A stretch of 64,000 bases of DNA from Pseudomonas sp. TH15. GTDB lineage: Bacteria; Pseudomonadota; Gammaproteobacteria; Pseudomonadales; Pseudomonadaceae. Where the stretch lies: positions 588,001-652,000 of the forward strand of contig NZ_JAEKEL010000001.1 in NCBI RefSeq assembly GCF_016651105.1, in the 5' to 3' direction. This document shows, in pieces, positions 56,784-64,000 of the stretch; positions within the stretch are counted from its first letter, which is position 1; every line of letters begins with the position of its first letter. The translations under genes and the position numbers were made by a program. Below the pieces are notes generated by a model. It worked only from the letters and a program-made list of their open reading frames with translations, was not told the origin of the DNA and did no database searches.

Positions 56784-57530
56784 ATGTGCCTGATTGTCTT
56801 TGCCTGGCGGCCCGGCCACGCCCAGCCGTTGATCGTGGCGGCCAACCGCGACGAATTCTATGCCCGGCCCACCCTGCCCCTGGCTCAGTGGTCACATTCG
56901 CCCCACGTTCATGCCGGCCGGGATCTGGAAGCGGGCGGTACCTGGCTCGGCGTGGGTGCCGATGGACGCTTTGCCGCGCTGACGAATATCCGCGATCCGC
57001 ATCAACCTCCGTCGCGCAAGTCACGGGGTGAATTGGTCGCGGGGTTTCTCAGCGGCGACATGTCCATTGATGACTATTTGAGCGACGTTGTCGGACGTTC
57101 GCTGGAATATGCCGGGTTTAACCTACTGATAGGCAATACCAACGAGCTGTGGCACTTCAATGCACGGGAAACCGCGGCGGTGATGCTGGCGCCGGGGGTT
57201 TATGGATTGTCGAACGCCGGGCTGGATACGCCGTGGCCGAAGGTGCTCAAGGCCAAGGCTGCGTTGAGTGAAGTGCTGAACGATCCGCGGCCTGAGGCGT
57301 TGTTGGCGATTTTGAGCGACTCGCAGGCAGCGCCGTTTGCGGAACTGCCGGATACCGGGGTGGGGTTGGCCACCGAGACGTTGTTGTCGAGTGTGTTTAT
57401 TGCCAGCCCGACGTATGGGACACGGGCGAGTACGGCGTTGATCGTTCAGGCGGATGGGACGCGGGTGATGGTGGAGCGCAGTTTTGGCCCGTATGGCGGG
57501 CATTTGGGGGAAGTGGAGTTGACGATTTAG
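56784..57530 (+). CDS. NRDE (TANGO2-like) family protein
   Basis: A 248-residue protein beginning MCLIVFAWRPGH, with the defining NRDEFYARPTLPL segment near residues 21-33. Cys2 would be an N-terminal nucleophile after Met removal, as in Ntn hydrolases, though catalysis is unproven. TANGO2 relatives have been tied to heme or lipid handling in eukaryotes; the bacterial role is open. The gene is monocistronic, with a REP pair after it. Confidence 0.88.
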   Translation: MCLIVFAWRPGHAQPLIVAANRDEFYARPTLPLAQWSHSPHVHAGRDLEAGGTWLGVGADGRFAALTNIRDPHQPPSRKSRGELVAGFLSGDMSIDDYLSDVVGRSLEYAGFNLLIGNTNELWHFNARETAAVMLAPGVYGLSNAGLDTPWPKVLKAKAALSEVLNDPRPEALLAILSDSQAAPFAELPDTGVGLATETLLSSVFIASPTYGTRASTALIVQADGTRVMVERSFGPYGGHLGEVELTI

Positions 57531-57553
57531 ATTGGTGTTATCTGGGCGGACGC

Positions 57554-57620
57554 CTTCGCGAGCAAGCCCGCTCCCACATTCGGAATGCATTTCAAATGTC
57601 GGAGCGGGCTTGCTCGCGAA
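57554..57620. repeat. REP pair
   Basis: A tight inverted pair of the CCTTCGCGAGCAAGCCCGCT type between the convergent NRDE and ptsP genes. Confidence 0.9.
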
Positions 57621-57635
57621 GAGGCCGCAGCAGGT

Positions 57636-59915
57636 TTAGAGCGTCTTGACCGAAGCCGGATTAATCATCCGCGCCAACCCAAGGTTCTTCAGCGCCAATT
57701 GCAGCGAGCTGTGGATAACTTGCGGGTTGTCGATGGTCATCAGCTCAGCCAGCAATTCCTTGGCCTTGCTCAGGTTGATCTGGCGCAGCATCCACTTCAC
57801 CTTCGGCAAGTTGGTGGCGTTCATCGACAGGCTGTCGAAGCCCATCGCCATCAACAACACTGCTGCCGCCGGGTCGCCGGCCATTTCGCCGCAGATACTC
57901 ACCGGTTTGCCTTCGGCATGGGCGTCACGCACTACGTTCTGCAAGGCTTGCAGCACCGCCGGGTGCAGGTAGTCGTAGAGGTCGGCCACTCGCGGGTTGT
58001 TCCGGTCCACCGCCAGCAGGTACTGGGTCAGGTCGTTGGAGCCAACCGACAGGAAGTCCACCATCCGCGCCAGTTCCTTGGTCTGGTACACCGCTGCCGG
58101 AATCTCGATCATCACGCCAATCGGCGGCATCGGCACGTCGGTGCCTTCGTCGCGGACTTCGCCCCACGCCCGGTGAATCAGGTGCAGGGCTTCTTCCAGC
58201 TCATGAATGCCGGAGATCATCGGCAGCAGAATCCGCAGGTTGTTCAAGCCTTCGCTGGCCTTGAGCATCGCGCGGGTCTGGACCAGGAAAATTTCCGGGT
58301 GGTCGAGGGTGACGCGAATCCCGCGCCAGCCGAGGAACGGGTTGTCTTCCTTGATCGGGAAGTACGACAGCGACTTGTCGCCACCGATGTCCAGGCTGCG
58401 CATGGTCACCGGTTGCGGGTGGAACGCGGCGAGCTGCTCGCGATAGATCGCCAGTTGCTCTTTTTCGCTCGGGAAGCGCTGGTTGATCATGAACGGCACT
58501 TCGGTGCGGTACAGGCCCACGCCTTCAGCGCCACGCTTCTGCGCCCGCGCCACGTCCGCCAGCAGGCCGGTGTTGACCCACAGCGGCATGCGGTGGCCAT
58601 CGACGGTGACGCACGGCAAGTCCCGCAGCGCATCGAGCCCGAGGGCCAGTTGTTTTTCTTCCTCGACCACTTCGGCGAACTGCTTGCGCAGCAAATCACT
58701 CGGGTTGGTATAGACCTCACCGTGGTAGCCGTCGACGATCATCTGGATGCCGTCGACCTTGGCGTACGGCAGGTCGACCAGGCCCATCACCGTCGGGATG
58801 CCCATGGCACGGGCCAGGATCGCGACGTGAGAGTTACCGGAACCGAGTACCGAGACCAGACCCACCAGCTTGCCTTCCGGCACCTCGCCGAGCATCGCCG
58901 GCGTCAGTTCTTCGCTGATCAGAATGGTGTTGTCGGGGTAGACCAGAGTCTGCTGACGCTCTTCCTGCAAGTAGGCGAGCAGACGGCGACCGAGGTCCTT
59001 GACGTCCGAGGCGCGCTCACGCAGGTAGGCGTCGTCCATCAATTCGAAACGGTTGACGTGTTCGGTGACCACCTGACGCAACGCGCCCTGGGCCCACTGG
59101 CCAGTCTTGATCACGGTGGTGATTTCGCTACCCAGCGAGGCATCGTCGAGCATCATCAGGTAGACGTCGAACAGCGCGCGCTCTTCCGGGCGCAGCTGGG
59201 TCGCGAGCTTGGCGGACAAGGCACGCATGTCGGCGCGCACGCCTTCGATGGCGGTCTTGAACAGCCCGAGTTCGGCGTCGATGTCGGTGATGGTCTTGTC
59301 CGGCACCACGTCCAGATCGGCGGGTGGCAGCATGACTACCGCGGTACCGACCGCCGCACCCGGCGAACCCGGTACGCCGACGAACTTGGCTTCCTGGATA
59401 CCTTTGCCCTGGCGGCCCAGGCCACGGATCGAACCGGTGGCCTCGGCGTGGGCGATAACGCCCGCCAGTTGCGCGCTCATGGTCACGAGGAAGGCTTCTT
59501 CACCTTCATCGAACTGGCGGCGTTCTTTTTGCTGAATGACCAACACGCCGACGACGCGACGGTGGTGAATGATCGGCGCCCCGAGGAATGAGGCGTAGCG
59601 TTCTTCACCGGTCTCGGCGAAGTAACGGTAGCGCGGGTGATCCGCGGCGTTTTCGAGGTTCAGGGGTTCTTCACGCGTGCCGACCAGGCCAACCAGACCT
59701 TCGTTGGGTGCCATGCTGACTTTGCCGATCGAGCGCTTGTTCAAGCCCTCGGTGGCCATCAGCACGAAGCGGTTGGTCTCTGGATCAAGCAGGTAGACCG
59801 AGCAGACCTGGCTGCCCATGGCCTCTTTGACGCGCAACACAATAATCCCCAACGCCGCCTTGAGATCCTTGGCGGAGTTAACTTCCTGGACGATCTTGCG
59901 CAGCGTATTGAGCAT
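57636..59915 (-). CDS. ptsP: PtsP, nitrogen PTS enzyme I (EI-Ntr)
   Basis: A 759-residue phosphotransferase that passes phosphate from PEP to NPr and EIIA-Ntr, linking nitrogen and carbon status to regulation. An N-terminal GAF domain (residues 1-150, KEAMGSQVCSVYLLDPETNR) precedes the EI domains. The phospho-His lies in GSGNSHVAILARAMGIP, and the PEP-binding barrel has GAEGVGLYRTEVPFM, DIGGDKSLSYF and SVGSNDLTQYLLAVDR. It lies 22 bases after rppH on the same strand, as in other pseudomonads. Confidence 0.96.
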   Translation of the reverse strand: MLNTLRKIVQEVNSAKDLKAALGIIVLRVKEAMGSQVCSVYLLDPETNRFVLMATEGLNKRSIGKVSMAPNEGLVGLVGTREEPLNLENAADHPRYRYFAETGEERYASFLGAPIIHHRRVVGVLVIQQKERRQFDEGEEAFLVTMSAQLAGVIAHAEATGSIRGLGRQGKGIQEAKFVGVPGSPGAAVGTAVVMLPPADLDVVPDKTITDIDAELGLFKTAIEGVRADMRALSAKLATQLRPEERALFDVYLMMLDDASLGSEITTVIKTGQWAQGALRQVVTEHVNRFELMDDAYLRERASDVKDLGRRLLAYLQEERQQTLVYPDNTILISEELTPAMLGEVPEGKLVGLVSVLGSGNSHVAILARAMGIPTVMGLVDLPYAKVDGIQMIVDGYHGEVYTNPSDLLRKQFAEVVEEEKQLALGLDALRDLPCVTVDGHRMPLWVNTGLLADVARAQKRGAEGVGLYRTEVPFMINQRFPSEKEQLAIYREQLAAFHPQPVTMRSLDIGGDKSLSYFPIKEDNPFLGWRGIRVTLDHPEIFLVQTRAMLKASEGLNNLRILLPMISGIHELEEALHLIHRAWGEVRDEGTDVPMPPIGVMIEIPAAVYQTKELARMVDFLSVGSNDLTQYLLAVDRNNPRVADLYDYLHPAVLQALQNVVRDAHAEGKPVSICGEMAGDPAAAVLLMAMGFDSLSMNATNLPKVKWMLRQINLSKAKELLAELMTIDNPQVIHSSLQLALKNLGLARMINPASVKTL

Positions 59916-59937
59916 GGCTCGGGGTCGAACTCCGTCG

Positions 59938-60417
59938 TCAGTCGCGCGTTAAAAGGCGCGGGGCAAGCTCTTTGAGAGCGCGTCGATACACCTCGCGCTT
60001 GAATGTCACCACCTGGCCCAACGGATACCAATAACTGACCCAGCGCCAGCCATCGAATTCCGGTTTACCGGTCAAATCCATCCGCACCCGCTGCTCGTTG
60101 GAGATCAGGCGCAGGAGAAACCATTTCTGCTTCTGGCCGATGCACAGCGGTTGGCTGTGGGTACGGACCAGACGTTGCGGCAAACGATAGCGCAACCAGC
60201 CCCGGGTGCAGGCGAGAATTTCAACATCTTCGCGCTCCAGACCCACTTCTTCGTTCAACTCGCGGTACAAGGCGTCTTCCGGCGTCTCCTGGGGGTTGAT
60301 CCCGCCCTGTGGAAACTGCCAGGCATCTTGATTGATACGGCGAGCCCATAGCACCTGGCCAGCATCATTCGTGAGAATGATCCCGACATTGGGGCGGAAA
60401 CCATCGGGGTCGATCAC
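59938..60417 (-). CDS. rppH: RNA pyrophosphohydrolase
   Basis: A 159-residue Nudix enzyme that removes pyrophosphate from 5' triphosphate mRNA ends and so starts RNase E decay. The Nudix box is residues 38-60, with [20 protein letters not shown] and the metal-binding Glu residues. I take a GTG start (translated [12 protein letters not shown]), the usual RppH N-terminus; the long upstream frame has no support. It is transcribed with ptsP. Confidence 0.95.
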   Translation of the reverse strand: MIDPDGFRPNVGIILTNDAGQVLWARRINQDAWQFPQGGINPQETPEDALYRELNEEVGLEREDVEILACTRGWLRYRLPQRLVRTHSQPLCIGQKQKWFLLRLISNEQRVRMDLTGKPEFDGWRWVSYWYPLGQVVTFKREVYRRALKELAPRLLTRD

Positions 60418-60560
60418 GGCAACAACCTCGCAAACGCATGTCGCCGCATTGTTCCACAAAGGTTGTGAAGGCAGCAACGAGCCGGCCCACCTTATGTGCA
60501 CTCTTGTGAAAAGTACGTATTCTGGGGGCCTTTCTACAGACTTTTCAGCGAGTAACTGCA

Positions 60561-61217
60561 ATGCGGCTGGCTTTATTCGACTTGGACAACACGCTTTTGG
60601 GCGGCGACAGTGACCACGCCTGGGGCGATTACCTATGCGAACGCGGCTTTCTCGACGCCGTGACGTACAAGGCACGCAACGACGAGTTCTATCAGGATTA
60701 CCTGGCGGGCAAGCTGGATAACGCCGAGTACCTGAATTTTTGCCTGGAAATCCTTGGCCGCACCGAGATGGCCACGCTGGATCACTGGCATTCGGATTAC
60801 ATGCGCGACTGCATCGAACCGATCGTATTGCCCAAGGCCATCGAACTGCTGGCCAAACACCGCGAAGCCGGCGACAAACTGGTGATCATCACCGCCACCA
60901 ACCGCTTCGTTACCGGGCCGATTGCCCTGCGCCTGGGTGTCGAAACCCTGATCGCCACTGAGTGCGAAATGGTCGATGGCCGTTATAGCGGGCGCAGTAC
61001 CGACATTCCGTGCTTCCGTGAGGGCAAGGTGACACGGTTGAATCGTTGGCTGGAAGAGACGGGGTATTCATTGGAAGACAGCTATTTCTATAGCGATTCG
61101 ATGAATGATTTGCCGTTGTTGGAGCAGGTGACGAATCCGGTTGCTGTGGACCCTGATCCGAATCTGCGGGCCGAGGCCGAGAAGCGTGGTTGGCCGGTGA
61201 TGACTCTGCGCGACTGA
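60561..61217 (+). CDS. HAD-IB family phosphatase
   Basis: A 218-residue HAD hydrolase with motif [17 protein letters not shown] (D7, D9), motif [14 protein letters not shown], and the late Asp motif [14 protein letters not shown]. The small helical cap has the SerB-like type. The P. aeruginosa homologue at this location has, as I recall, been assigned histidinol-phosphate phosphatase activity; without a comparison I keep the broader call. It is divergent from rppH and its ATG follows AGTAACTGCA, a weak ribosome site. Confidence 0.85.
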   Translation: MRLALFDLDNTLLGGDSDHAWGDYLCERGFLDAVTYKARNDEFYQDYLAGKLDNAEYLNFCLEILGRTEMATLDHWHSDYMRDCIEPIVLPKAIELLAKHREAGDKLVIITATNRFVTGPIALRLGVETLIATECEMVDGRYSGRSTDIPCFREGKVTRLNRWLEETGYSLEDSYFYSDSMNDLPLLEQVTNPVAVDPDPNLRAEAEKRGWPVMTLRD

Positions 61218-61224
61218 CATCGCT

Positions 61225-61315
61225 ATCGCGAGCAAGCTCGCTCCCACAGGATTTGTGAAAGGCCACAATGTTGTGATCGACACAAATCCCCTGTGGGAGC
61301 GAGCTTGCTCGCGAT
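61225..61315. repeat. REP pair
   Basis: Inverted TATCGCGAGCAAGCTCGCTC type copies between convergent genes, about 45 bases apart. Confidence 0.9.
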
Positions 61316-61337
61316 GGGGTCAACGCGGCCCAACGCC

Positions 61338-61763
61338 TTAAACCGGCTTGGCGCCCATCAACCCCGCAATCGCGATAAAGCAGACAAAACTGAACAACGC
61401 CAAGGCAAAGGTAAATTTACCCACGCCACCCGGCGCCTTGCGCAGTTTGTTGAGGCGCACCAGCAGCCAGAACCACGCCAGCGCCGCCACGGTGTAGAGC
61501 ACGCTCGACGCCAGAATCCAGGTCTGCCCCAGCGGCCAACCCACCAGATGCACCATCCACCACCCCGTGAACGGCATGCTCAGCAACGCCAGGCCCATCA
61601 GCAGCCAAACGAACACCCGGGGCCGCTGCAACGTGCGACTTCCCGCCGTTGCGTCGCCCTTGCGCCGTGCAAGCCCGACCCAGATCGCCAGACCCAAGGC
61701 ACTGGCCAGCAGCAACACCGTTGCCACCATATGAGCCATTTTCAGGGCGGTTAACGTTTCCAT
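61338..61763 (-). CDS. DUF2269-like four-helix membrane protein
   Basis: A 141-residue inner-membrane protein with four helices near residues 10-27, 50-68, 80-100 and 118-138. A conserved GWWMVHLVGWPLGQTWILAS segment lies between the second and third. It belongs to the small DUF2269-like family with no known role. It is 39 bases after ilvA on the same strand. Confidence 0.78.
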   Translation of the reverse strand: METLTALKMAHMVATVLLLASALGLAIWVGLARRKGDATAGSRTLQRPRVFVWLLMGLALLSMPFTGWWMVHLVGWPLGQTWILASSVLYTVAALAWFWLLVRLNKLRKAPGGVGKFTFALALFSFVCFIAIAGLMGAKPV

Positions 61764-61802
61764 TGTTCGATTTCCTTATGACTTGCCCATCAGCGTAGCC
61801 GC

Positions 61803-63317
61803 TCAGCCGAGAAACAGCTTATAGGCCGGGTTGTCGCTTTCGTCCCAGTACGGGTAACCGATTTCTTCCAGCGCTGCCGGCACCAGATGACGTTCGTCAT
61901 GCGGGACTTGCAGGCCGGCGACCACACGGCCATCCGCCGCTCCGTGGTTGCGGTAGTGGAACATCGAGATGTTCCAGCGCCCGCCCAGTTTGTTGAGGAA
62001 GTTGAACAGCGCTCCCGGACGCTCCGGGAATTCGAACCGCAGAATCACTTCATCAACCACATGCGCCGCGCGACCACCAACCATGTGGCGGATGTGCAAC
62101 TTGGCCAGTTCGTTGTCGGTCAGGTCGAGCACCGGGAAGCCCTGCTCGCTCAGGCTGGCGATCAGCGCACTGCGCGGATCGGTTTCCGGGTGCGTCTGCA
62201 CACCGACGAAGATGTGCGCTTCGCTGCCGGTGTTGTAGCGGTAGTTGAATTCGGTGATCTGGCGCTTGCCAATCGCCTCGCAGAACGCCTTGAAGCTGCC
62301 CGGCTTCTCGGGGATGGTCACGGCGATGATGGCTTCTCGGCCCTCGCCCAGTTCGGCGCGTTCGGCAACGTGGCGCAGGCGGTCGAAGTTGACGTTGGCG
62401 CCGGAGTCGATGGCCACGAAGGTGTGCCCGGTGACGCCGTTCAGCTCGACGTATTTCTTGATCCCGGCCACGCCAAGCGCGCCGGCAGGCTCGGTGATCG
62501 AGCGGGTATCGTCGTAGATATCCTTGATCGCCGCGCAGATTTCATCGGTACTGACGGTGATCACATCATCGACGTAGTCTTTGCAGATATCGAAGGTGTG
62601 CTTACCGATCTGGGCCACCGCCACGCCGTCGGCAAAGATGCCCACAGTCGGCAGAATCACCCGCTCGCCAGCGGCCATAGCGGCTTGCAAGCAGTTGGAG
62701 TCATCCGGCTCGACGCCGATGATTTTGATTTCAGGGCGCAGGTATTTCACGTAGGCCGCGATACCGGCGATCAAGCCGCCGCCGCCCACCGGGACGAAAA
62801 TCGCATCCAGACGACCAGGGTGCTGGCGCAGAATCTCCATCGCCACCGTGCCCTGCCCGGCAATGGTGTGGGGATCGTCGTACGGGTGGATGTAGACGTA
62901 GCCTTTTTCGTCGACCAGTTTCAGCGAGTAGGCCAGGGCCTCCGGGAACGAATCACCGTGCAGCACCACTTTGCCGCCACGGGAACGCACGCCTTCGACT
63001 TTGATTTCGGGAGTGGTCTTGGGCATGACGATGGTCGCTTTGACGCCCAACACCTTGGCCGCCAGGGCCAGACCTTGCGCGTGGTTGCCCGCCGATGCGG
63101 TGACCACACCACGAGCGCGTTCTTCATCGCTCAGTTGGGTCAGCTTGTTGTAGGCGCCGCGAATTTTGAACGAAAACACCGGCTGCAAGTCTTCGCGCTT
63201 GAGCCAAATATTGTTGCCCAGCCGCTCGGAGAGCTGGCGAGCAGTCTGCAATGGGGTTTCTACGGCAACGTCATAAACGCGCGAGGTGAGGATCTTTTTG
63301 ACGTACTGTTCGAGCAT
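61803..63317 (-). CDS. ilvA: Threonine ammonia-lyase, biosynthetic
   Basis: A 504-residue PLP enzyme that converts threonine to 2-oxobutanoate, first step of isoleucine synthesis. PLP Lys is K51 in PVFSFKIRGAYNK, with the Gly-rich phosphate loop VGGGGLIAGIAAYV near 177. Two C-terminal ACT-like regulatory domains (from about residue 325, IAVTIPEKPGSFKAF, and EFPERPGALFNFLNKLG) give isoleucine/valine feedback. Full length. It is divergent from rpiA. Confidence 0.96.
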   Translation of the reverse strand: MLEQYVKKILTSRVYDVAVETPLQTARQLSERLGNNIWLKREDLQPVFSFKIRGAYNKLTQLSDEERARGVVTASAGNHAQGLALAAKVLGVKATIVMPKTTPEIKVEGVRSRGGKVVLHGDSFPEALAYSLKLVDEKGYVYIHPYDDPHTIAGQGTVAMEILRQHPGRLDAIFVPVGGGGLIAGIAAYVKYLRPEIKIIGVEPDDSNCLQAAMAAGERVILPTVGIFADGVAVAQIGKHTFDICKDYVDDVITVSTDEICAAIKDIYDDTRSITEPAGALGVAGIKKYVELNGVTGHTFVAIDSGANVNFDRLRHVAERAELGEGREAIIAVTIPEKPGSFKAFCEAIGKRQITEFNYRYNTGSEAHIFVGVQTHPETDPRSALIASLSEQGFPVLDLTDNELAKLHIRHMVGGRAAHVVDEVILRFEFPERPGALFNFLNKLGGRWNISMFHYRNHGAADGRVVAGLQVPHDERHLVPAALEEIGYPYWDESDNPAYKLFLG

Positions 63318-63664
63318 CGGAAAGCATCACTGAGCGGGTTGGGCAGGGCCAAGGAGTCTAACCCGGCTTTTACCTGAGCGACCACACTAAACAGGTGGTT
63401 TTATCCTTCGGGGACACCGTCGATCCATTGTGGCGAGGGGGCTTGCCCCCGTTCGGCTGCGAAGCAGTCGTAAAACCTACTAATTTGATGTACCTGGAAG
63501 AATGCTGGGGAGCGCTTCGCACTCCAACGGGGGCAAGCTCCCTCGCCACAGGGATCTGCGCCGACCGCCTCATCTCCATCCCGCCAATCGGGCAATGACC
63601 TTCACCGCCCCGAAGCCTATAATGCCGGCCTTTCCGTTCCCTCCTTGCCCGCTTCGGAGCCCGC
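63318..63664. other. Divergent ilvA/rpiA intergenic region with REP pair
   Basis: The 347-base gap contains a REP pair of the GTGGCGAGGGGGCTTGCCCC type at 63429-63551 and short promoter-sized stretches at each end. TATAAT (63616-63621) lies about 45 bases before rpiA and is a probable -10. No gene is supported. Confidence 0.7.
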
Positions 63665-64000
63665 ATGACCCAGGATCAACTCAAACAGGCAGTGGCTCAG
63701 GCCGCCGTCGACTTCATCCTTCCGAAACTCGACGACAAGAGCGTCGTCGGTGTCGGCACCGGCTCCACCGCCAACTGCTTCATTGATGCACTGGCCAAGC
63801 ACAAGGGCGCTTTCGATGGCGCGGTCGCCAGTTCCGAAGCCACCGCCGCCCGCCTCAAGGGCCACGGCATTCCGGTGTATGAGCTGAACACCGTCAGCGA
63901 CCTGGAGTTCTACGTCGACGGCGCCGACGAAAGCGACGAACACCTGAACCTGATCAAGGGTGGCGGCGCCGCCCTGACCCGCGAGAAGATCGTTGCGGCC
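63665..64000 (+). CDS. rpiA: Ribose-5-phosphate isomerase A, N-terminal part
   Basis: The first 112 codons of the isomerase that interconverts ribose-5-phosphate and ribulose-5-phosphate. The family motifs [51 protein letters not shown] and ALTREKIVA are intact, including the active-site DGADE and KGGG segments. It is cut by the window end. The adjacent, divergent ilvA is the usual Pseudomonas arrangement. Confidence 0.96.
   Translation, partial: MTQDQLKQAVAQAAVDFILPKLDDKSVVGVGTGSTANCFIDALAKHKGAFDGAVASSEATAARLKGHGIPVYELNTVSDLEFYVDGADESDEHLNLIKGGGAALTREKIVAA

Noticed and set aside
57585..59591. 668-codon open frame on the plus strand
   Set aside because: Antisense to ptsP, which is clearly real.

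Overview
The window comes from a Pseudomonas chromosome, most likely the P. fluorescens complex. It is GC-rich and densely coded. Its gene order (pilGHIJ-chpA, gshB-tonB-algH-ruvX-pyrRBC', rpoH-ftsXEY, laoABCR-coaD, mutM, ilvD, folA, thyA-lgt, ptsP-rppH, ilvA/rpiA) matches the order I remember for the rpiA-to-chpA part of the P. aeruginosa chromosome. Many intergenic gaps hold REP/REPIN palindromes typical of this group. I saw no rRNA, tRNA, CRISPR array, prophage or insertion sequence.

Layout. 1-4105 (minus): type IV pilus chemosensory genes chpA (cut by the window edge), pilJ, pilI, pilH, pilG. 4330-10446 (plus): glutathione synthetase, a TonB, AlgH, RuvX and the pyrimidine operon pyrR-pyrB-pyrC'. 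10529-11831: a TM2-domain membrane protein and a secreted NlpC/P60 peptidase. 11911-16092 (minus): ftsY-ftsE-ftsX-rpoH. 16437-21785 (plus): a pair of M16 peptidases, rsmD, an alpha/beta hydrolase and an AraC regulator. 21862-27324: sulfurtransferase sseA and the long-chain alcohol oxidation locus laoR/laoC-laoB-laoA, with a clear inverted-repeat operator. 27440-32033: coaD, ferredoxin, mutM, an HDOD protein and rlmI.

32256-35739 is the most unusual part: an AT-rich insertion between rlmI and ilvD. It holds a promoter, a 23-codon peptide gene, a stem-loop, a SagB-type flavin dehydrogenase, an AurF-like diiron oxygenase and a Bcr/CflA-type MFS exporter, all closely spaced or overlapping. I read it as a candidate small RiPP (peptide-derived natural product) operon of a type I do not recognise. 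The diiron gene has a -1 frameshift at a T6 run, so it is either damaged or recoded.

35995-44174: ilvD, phosphorylcholine phosphatase, cystine transporter, folA and an uncharacterised membrane protein/GTPase pair. 44289-50988 (minus): a 2-aminoethylphosphonate uptake and catabolism cluster (LysR regulator, ATPase, double permease, binding protein, FAD oxidoreductase, PhnZ-like HD oxygenase). The FAD oxidoreductase gene carries an internal deletion with frameshift and is probably a pseudogene. 51005-53828: divergent cadA/cadR metal efflux with its MerR-type operator. 53922-63317 (mostly minus): thyA (a long, divergent form), lgt, a TauE/SafE permease, ptsP, rppH, an HAD phosphatase and ilvA. 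The window ends in rpiA.

All functional calls rest on reading the sequence and on memory of the families; no database search was run.
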